Shown: piece by piece, positions 58,401 through 64,000 of the stretch
Layout: each line of letters begins with the position of its first letter
Position numbering within the stretch: the stretch's first letter is position 1
NCBI RefSeq assembly: GCF_030867095.1
Contig: NC_081824.1
Coordinates: forward strand, 237,052,719 to 237,116,718
DNA: 64,000 nt
Reading direction: 5' to 3'
Source: Alligator mississippiensis
Taxonomy: Eukaryota > Chordata > Crocodylia > Alligatoridae
Notes under the pieces: model-generated
Told to the model about the DNA's origin: nothing
Database searches by the model: none
The model's input: only the letters and a program-made list of their open reading frames with translations
Made by a program: the position numbers and the translations under genes

Positions 58401-60296
58401 GTACAACTTTACAGCTGGTTGCTATCTAGCTTTAATTTGCATGTGTAAGCAGGGTCTCCCCTGCAGCTGGGAATCCTCTCAGCTGACAGACCTCCCAGCC
58501 ACAGGGTTGCACCTTGCCTACTGTGAAACCCCCAGGCATGGGGGATTGTGGCTGCCTTGGTCCCCTGGGCCTGGGGGATTGCGGCAGCTGCAGTCTGCTG
58601 GGCCCAGGGGTGCATGGGGTTCCCTCACATTGTGGGTAGCCAGTTCACAATATAGTAACCAACTGGTCACTCTTATTTGTTTCATAACTGGGGAGATCAA
58701 CTTCCAAAGAAATGGAAGGGAAGTGGCTTGCAGGCCAAAAGGTTGGAGGTAGAGGAGCTTCGCCCATCCTGTTTTCAGGGGCAGAATGTGTATCTGAGAA
58801 TCCCAACTAGATAGTAGGCTTGAGACTTCTGCATTATGCCTGATTTACTTTCTCCCAGTAAACCCAGATGGCAGAGCATTCTTTCTGCATTGAGAAGTGC
58901 CCAGGTTCTGCCGCAGCAGCTCCTGTGCAATACCTCCCTGGATACCACGGTACAGACATGCCCAAGCTCCCTTACTTCTTGGAGATCCCTATCTCTCTTC
59001 TCTTTGAACAGCTGCCATTGCTCCTACCTCTACATCCCAGTAGTGGCAGCTGAGTTCCACCCTGAGCAAAACCTGCCACTATGGTGACAACACCAAGACA
59101 GAGAGCCCCGCTGCCTTGGTGAAAGCTGAGTGATAGCTTCCCTCTTCCAAGGCTGGTTCCCTGCTCTAATAATAACAGCAAAGGCACCCTGCCCCCTCAT
59201 CCCAGGGGTGGATCCAGAGGGGGTGCAGTAGGGTGACTACATCCCTCTTTTGGACTGGATTGTGCTGCTGGAGCCTCTGGGGACTTCTTTTTAAGTGGAC
59301 GAGAATCCTCCGTTCTCCTCCAGAGTCAGAGGCACATCTCCTCTCTTCCCCTTCCTCTGTTCCCCACCTGTCCTGCTCCTATTTCCACTTCCTGGGGAGG
59401 GGGTGGGGGGGGGTGAAATCTTCAGAGCTGATCCTACTCATTCCAACTGGGCTGCAGGGGAGAGGGGGAGGACAGGGGGCAGCCACAGTGCCTACTCCTG
59501 GGGGGAATGGGCAGAGTGGAGGAACCTAGCCCCTTCCTGTTGCTGCACTGTACCCAGCACAGAAGCATCCCCAGCTCTGGAACAAATGGGAAAACTGCAG
59601 TGACTGGGAAGGGGAGGGGAGGGCACCTGCCTTAGAGCATGCAGAGAAAAATCAGGGATGCTTACATGTTTGGGAACTTAAAAAAAGTCCTCAGAAGCTC
59701 TTGTAGGGTGGTGTGTCTGTACCAGTGGCTTCACATCCCACCTGCCTCCAAGCTGCCTCCCCCACTGTCAGTGACACGGGCAGCGTGGATGGCTCTGCCC
59801 CACACCCCTATACCTAACCACAGGGCCATTAGCATGCCTGGGCATTGCCTTACCCTGGGGCAGGGGCCTCCTGCCACAGCATCACTGTCCTCCATCTCCA
59901 CCTCCATGGCGAAAGCCAGGTGGCAGCAGCAGGTCCCTTCCCTCTGGGCCACTGATACACTGCCAGGAGCTCTGCAGCAGGTCTAGTGTTGCCAGGTCTT
60001 AAGTATGAAATTATTGTATTTACTGAAAAACTACCATACACTGAAAAAAATTGCAAATGAATATACAAATAAGCCTTCTTATTTACTTTATATTGCTCAT
60101 TGTAAGTCACCATGAGAACTGGGCCATCCAACTGGAAGCATTTCTTTATTTTGAGGTAAGCTGTCATAAGAAAATGCTGACAGCAAACCCAAAGGCCTGT
60201 TAAGACTCCTTGCAAGTGACTTGGGTTTTGAATATGCTGTCAATGAGCTGCCGCAAAAATAGGTACATTCTGAACACATTTTCTATTATTGATTGT
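55421..60296. other. Intergenic, mostly unique
   Basis: Nearly 5 kb without a recognised gene or bounded transposon. 59,150-59,990 is GC-rich with short open frames on both strands but no protein similarity I can name. The low transposon density just upstream of ANAPC1 is notable. Confidence 0.45.
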
Positions 60297-60404
60297 CAGG
60301 GATCCTGGCTTTCTCTGAAAAAAAATCCCCAATTTCCAGTTTAAAAAAGTAACCCCAAATCCACGTTTCCATGATTAATATGGAATGCCTCTAATATATT
60401 GCAA

Positions 60405-61835
60405 CAAGGTTCTTTGGGTAAAGCTGCTATTTCTTATTAGACCAACTCAAATAGTTGGAAAAAATTCTTGCTTCCTCAGCCTTACAAAGGTCTTGCTTGA
60501 CCAATCTCATTTCCTTTTACGACCAGGTGACCTATCACCTGGACAAGGGGGAAGAGATTGGTGTCGTATATCCTGACTTTAAAAAAGCCTTTGATCTGGT
60601 ATCCCAAGATCACCTCTTGGCAAAACTGGCTAGCTGTGGACTCAACCTCACCATGATCCACTGGCTGGGGAATTGGCTCTGCAGTAGGACCCAGAGGGTG
60701 GTGGTTGACAGAAGCCAATTGTCACAGTGCCCTGTGACCAGTGGGGTCCCTCAAGGCTCTGTCCTAGGGCCTCTACTGTTTAACATCTTTATCAGTGATG
60801 TAGACACTGGTGTCAGAAGCAGACTGGCCAAGTTCGCCAATGACACCAAACTCTGGGGTAAAGCATCCACACCTGAGGACAGGAGGGTGATCCAGGCAGA
60901 TCTTGACAGGCTCATGAAATGGGCAGATGAGAACCTGATGGTGTTCAACACCCAAAAATGCAAGGTTCTCCACCTTGGGAGGAAAAACCTGCAGCATGCT
61001 TATAGGCTCGGCAGTGCTACGCTGGTTAGCACTACAGATGAAAGGGACTTGGCGGTCATGATTGACCACAAGATGAACATGAGCCTTAATGTGACGCTGC
61101 AGCTAGTAAAGCAAGCAAAATGCTGGCTTGCATCCATAGATGCTTCTCAAGCAAATCCCAGGACGTCATTCTCCTCTTGTACTCAGCCTTGATGAGGCCG
61201 CAGCTGGAGTACTGTGTCCAGTTTTGGGCTCCACAATTCAAAAAGGATGTGGAGAAGCTTGAGAGAGTCCAGAGAAGAACCACGCGCATGATCAGAGGTC
61301 AGGAAAACAGATCTTACGACGACAGGCTAAGAGCCATAGGACTCTTCAGCCTGGAAGAGTGCAGGCTCAGGGGCGATCTGATGGCCACCTATAAGTTTAT
61401 CAGGGGTGCTCATCAGGATCTGGGGGAATGTCTGTTCACCAGAGTGCCCCAAGGGATGATAAGGTCGAACGGTCACAAACTCCGCTGGACCGTTTCAGGC
61501 TGGACATAAGGAAGAACTTTACTGCTTGAGCCCCCAAGGTTTGGAATAGACTGTCGTCGGGGGTGGTTCAACCACCTACTCTGAAAGCCTTCAAGACACA
61601 TTTGGATGCTTATCTTGCTGGGATCCTATGATCCCTGCTGACTTCCTGCCCCTGGGTCAGGGGGCTAGCCTCGATGATCCTCCAGGGTCCCTTCCAGCTC
61701 AGCCCGAATGTCCGTGAAATCTATTAAATCTATGAAATACCCGAAAGCTTGCAAAGAATTTTTTTTCCAACTGCCTGAGTTGGTCTAATAAAAGATATTA
61801 GATTTACCCAAAGAGTCTTGTCTGCCTATGTCCTT
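60405..61835. repeat. Inverted arms flanking a CR1 insertion
   Basis: The left arm (about 60,405-60,470: CTTTGGGTAAAGCTGC, ATTAGACCAACTCAAATAGT) is the reverse complement of the right arm (about 61,757-61,828: CCAACTGCCTGAGTTGGTCT, then TTTACCCAAAGAG). The arms look like the two ends of a foldback element split by the CR1. The right arm continues into ACCAACACGGCTACAACCTA, which the left arm does not mirror. Confidence 0.7.
60487..61739 (+). mobile_element. 5'-truncated CR1, same subfamily as the 11.8-15.4 kb copy
   Basis: It begins within the RT ([20 protein letters not shown]) and is highly similar to 14,173-15,412. The first frame is open through [17 protein letters not shown]. The catalytic box reads FANDTKLW, so the first catalytic aspartate is lost. 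A frameshift near 61,095 and others near 61,490 follow. It ends in TGAAATCTATTAAATCTATG. Confidence 0.9.
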
Positions 61836-61849
61836 AGACCAACACGGCT

Positions 61850-62040
61850 ACAACCTACACAACTTATATAGCGAGAGAGAGAGTGGTGTTTCATTTTAGT
61901 CACGGAAAAATGTGGATGTGGGGTGTTTGTTTTTTTAAATCCGAAATGGGTTGGGTTTTTTTTAAGCAGAGAAAACCAGGGTCCCTGTTAATCATACATG
62001 GTGCGAAGGCTGAAGTGATGGCACCAACACCATCATTATG
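61850..62040. other. Short spacer before the ANAPC1 CpG island
   Basis: It contains the right terminus of the CAGGGATCCTGG element. The transposon boundary lies only about 170 bp from the YY1-like motif of the ANAPC1 promoter. Confidence 0.5.
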
Positions 62041-62350
62041 GTACATCCGTCTTGTCCCCTCCTCCCGGCCGTACCCCGCTGCCGCGACAACAGCCCGGAG
62101 GTCTCCCGCCCCCCGCCGCGGTGACGCAGCCTGCGAGCCGAGGAGGGTGGTGGGAATTCCAAGATGGCCGCGCCCGCGTGAGGCGCCGCTGGGGCTTGCG
62201 CTGCGCTCTGCGGAAGGAGCCCCGGTCCCGCTGCCGCCGCGCGCCCGCCCTCCCCCCGCCCCTCCTTTTTCCTGTGGCAGGCAGGTTCGTGCGCGCCCGA
62301 GCGCGTATGGGTAGCGGTCCCGGACACCTCACCGGGAGCTCAGGAAAGGG
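62040..62350 (+). promoter_or_regulatory. ANAPC1: ANAPC1 CpG-island promoter with YY1-like motif
   Basis: A CpG-dense block precedes the gene. It holds CCAAGATGGCCGC at 62,159-62,171, close to the YY1 motif that often lies just downstream of the start site in housekeeping promoters. A TGACGCA half-site (CRE/ATF type) lies at 62,122, and GGGAATTCC at 62,152. No TATA box is apparent. This is consistent with a constitutive cell-cycle gene promoter. The binding factors are inferred from motif resemblance only. Confidence 0.65.
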
Positions 62351-62444
62351 TCCCTCCAAAGCGGGGTTGGGCCAGGGCGGAGGCTTTTCTGTGGCCTCAC
62401 TGTACAGTGGTTGGGAGGACAGAGCTGTGGGAAGGGTGGGACCG
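62160..62444 (+). other. ANAPC1: Probable noncoding first exon of ANAPC1
   Basis: The coding exon has an acceptor just upstream of the start codon, so an upstream leader exon is required. The first good donor after the CpG island is CCG/GTAAGG at 62,445. The exon start near 62,160 is a guess placed at the YY1-like motif. Both ends are inference. Confidence 0.4.
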
Positions 62445-62748
62445 GTAAGGAGCTTGGCAGACAGTGCTGGAATCGCTGCTATCCTGGTGGTTTTCTTTGT
62501 GAAAACCTGGGACGCTTGGCTCAGGCTTCAGGAGAAATAGGAATAAGTGAGCAAGTCAGCTGGCAAGCAGAACTGTACACTACAGAACCTTGAAGAGCCT
62601 TGAAATGTGTTTCCCCGTATTTCTTTTTCTTGAAAATCCATGTTTACATGCAAAGGTTTTTTGTTGTGAACTGCTAAATATTACCTAGGTGATTTGCATG
62701 ACATCGGAGGCGTGACTGGCACTGATGACTGTTTTGTCTTGGATTCAG

Positions 62749-62985
62749 AAATAATGTTGATATTTGGAACCCATGTCGAACAAGCATGAAGAGAGGGCAA
62801 CGATGATTGCAGCCGGGGATTTGCAGGAGTTTGTTCCTTTTGGCCGTGACTACTGCAGGCACCACCCTAATGCCCTGAACCTTCAGCTGCGGGAGCTGCA
62901 GCCAGCTTCTGAGCTATGGTCCTCTGATGGAGCTGCTGGCCTTGTGGGATCTTTTCAGGAGGTGACAATCCACGAAAAACAGAAG
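62749..62985 (+). CDS. ANAPC1: ANAPC1 first coding exon (APC1, residues 1-71; gene continues off the right edge)
   Basis: APC1 is the largest scaffold subunit of the anaphase-promoting complex (cyclosome), the nuclear and mitotic ubiquitin ligase that degrades cyclins and securin. The start codon is at 62,773, preceded by an in-frame TGA at 62,758. The 71 codons include MIAAGDLQEFVPFGRD, HHPNALNLQLRELQP and SDGAAGLVGS, a near-identical match to vertebrate APC1 amino termini. The acceptor is GATTCAG ending at 62,748. The donor is GTAGAG at 62,986, after the KQK codons, phase 0. The next coding exon was not found before the window ends. Bases 62,749-62,772 are 5' UTR. Confidence 0.95.
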
Positions 62986-63585
62986 GTAGAGTTGGACTTA
63001 CTGATTAAACAATTATTCTGATGATTAAACCTAATGAGCTTGAAGAAAAAAACTTTTCATTAACTATTTGAACTATACGTACTAAAATACATAATATATG
63101 TACTAATATATGCTTAAACTCCAAATATTGAGGAACTCCCTCCAAAGAGCAAATAGGATAGCTGTATGTATTTGTTTAGGAAACGCATGTAAAAATATAG
63201 ATAGTACATTTTACTGCACTGTTTCTCATTGCAGTGATGTGCTCTGGTTCAGCACAGTTGTTACATTTCTGTCTAGCCATGTGTAGTCACATGGGTTTCA
63301 TTGATCTGGCTTCTACAAACAAGCTGCTGCAGTAACTACATCCACCCTATGAAGAAAAGGACAAAAGGGCAAGTTTACATACAAAAGCTATACCACATTA
63401 ACTATTAGTATAAGAACACACTTCTGATGGGGATGCAGTTCTTCAGCTACAAGGCACAGATATAAACATGTCTACATTAGATTTTATACTGAGTTAATTA
63501 AAACTGTGAGGGAGAAGGGAAGTAAAAAATGGCAAAAATCAGTTTACATTTGTGCCAGGTAAATTAGCGAATGATGCAATTATTT
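62986..63585. other. ANAPC1 intron, start
   Basis: The donor GTAGAG at 62,986 opens the intron. No further ANAPC1 exon was recognised up to the window end. Confidence 0.6.
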
Positions 63586-63589
63586 CAGT

Positions 63590-64000
63590 GAGATGTCCAG
63601 TGGAAAAGTACAGAGAAGACGGGAAGAATTTTCACCTGGTGTTTGTTAACGTGGAAGAAGCACGTGACCATGTATCTATTAAGAGAAGTGGTGTGATATA
63701 TGAGGGAACAACTAGTACTAGAGCTGTGTGAGGGTTGTGCAAAATGAGTGTAGAGGCTCAAAACCACAAATTAGAAGCGCACACTGGAAGGCGGGATTTC
63801 CCAGTCGAGGTTGGGGTTTGTCAAGGGTCAGCACTATGCCTGTTTTTTGTTTGCATTAGTTCTTGATATGTTCACCAGGAGCATTCAGAAGGATGACGTT
63901 GCATAATGTTTGTAGACTACGTGGTCGGTTTTGCAAAAGGCAGAGAATGATTTGAGCAGGGGGAGGGACATCCTGAAAAGGCATAGTCTATGGATCAGCA
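63590..64000 (+). mobile_element. RTE-like LINE fragment in the ANAPC1 intron (runs off the window)
   Basis: Translated pieces KYREDGKNFHLVFVNVEEARD (about 63,607) and, after shifts, GFVKGQHYACFLFALVLDMF then TRSIQKDD (about 63,800-63,890) match the order of RTE/BovB-type RT blocks (VFIDLEKAYDRV; GLHQGSALSP; DVLT). It is decayed by frameshifts and stops. Confidence 0.65.

Larger units (their letters stand above)
60297..61987. mobile_element. DNA transposon with CAGGGATCCTGG termini (copy 2), containing nested elements
   Basis: The left end CAGGGATCCTGGCTTTCTCTG and the right end CAGAGAAAACCAGGGTCCCTG are inverted repeats with two mismatches in 21. The flanks TTGATTGT and TTAATCAT match at 5 of 8 positions. 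Inside lie two inverted arms and a CR1 copy. The termini match those at 45,946-46,784, so the two belong to one family. Confidence 0.7.

Noticed and set aside
1..64000. LTR retrovirus or endogenous viral genes
   Set aside because: I saw no gag, protease, integrase or envelope motifs and no paired LTRs. All reverse transcriptase pieces are of non-LTR type.
1..64000. CRISPR array, operons or bacterial contamination
   Set aside because: No regularly spaced repeats, no dense collinear genes, and the coding sequence is clearly split by spliceosomal introns.

Overview
This is a vertebrate nuclear genome segment, most likely crocodilian: eukaryotic GT-AG exons, long introns, CpG-island promoters, and dense CR1 retrotransposon remnants whose 3' ends (CATAGATTCATAGATGTTAGGGTCGG type) I associate with alligator and crocodile. 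Two single-copy genes lie head to head and point away from each other. Human chromosome 2q13 has the same neighbour pair in the same divergent arrangement.

MERTK (minus strand) fills positions 1 to about 42,300. Eight exons can be placed with exact GT-AG borders and fully compatible phases: exon 1 (signal peptide, 42,093-42,156), exon 2 (35,833-36,259), exon 3 (32,768-32,868), exon 4 (32,252-32,425), exon 5 (18,883-18,969), exon 6 (16,333-16,448), exon 7 (2,099-2,282) and exon 8 (61-212). Together they encode the first 435 residues: signal peptide, two Ig domains, the first fibronectin III domain and the start of the second. The transmembrane and kinase exons lie beyond the left edge. ANAPC1 (plus strand) begins at the right, with a CpG-island promoter near 62,040-62,350, a probable noncoding first exon, and the first coding exon (62,749-62,985, residues 1-71 of APC1).

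The rest is intronic and intergenic DNA shaped by transposons. Retrotransposons: at least eight CR1 pieces (one nearly complete, 11.8-15.4 kb, with an SGNH-esterase ORF1 and a broken endonuclease-RT ORF2); two copies of another APE-type LINE whose protein ends in a C2H2 zinc finger (6.2-8.9 kb and 52.5-54.5 kb); two L1/Tx1-like RT fragments (46.8-47.5 and 49.2-51.0 kb); an RTE-like fragment at the right edge; and tRNA-derived SINE traces. DNA transposons: several elements recognised from inverted termini and target duplications, including a 3-kb hAT-like element with a perfect 8-bp duplication that encloses one of the LINEs, hAT-like MITEs, a Tigger-like MITE with TA duplication, foldback elements, and a MITE that splits a LINE reading frame. 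Several are nested, so their order of insertion can be read directly.

I found no complete extra gene, no tRNA or rRNA gene, no LTR provirus and no CRISPR-like array. The most useful observations are the exact MERTK exon set, transposons that sit within about 90 bp of two MERTK donor sites, the nested elements, and a short upstream ORF overlapping the ANAPC1 start codon.
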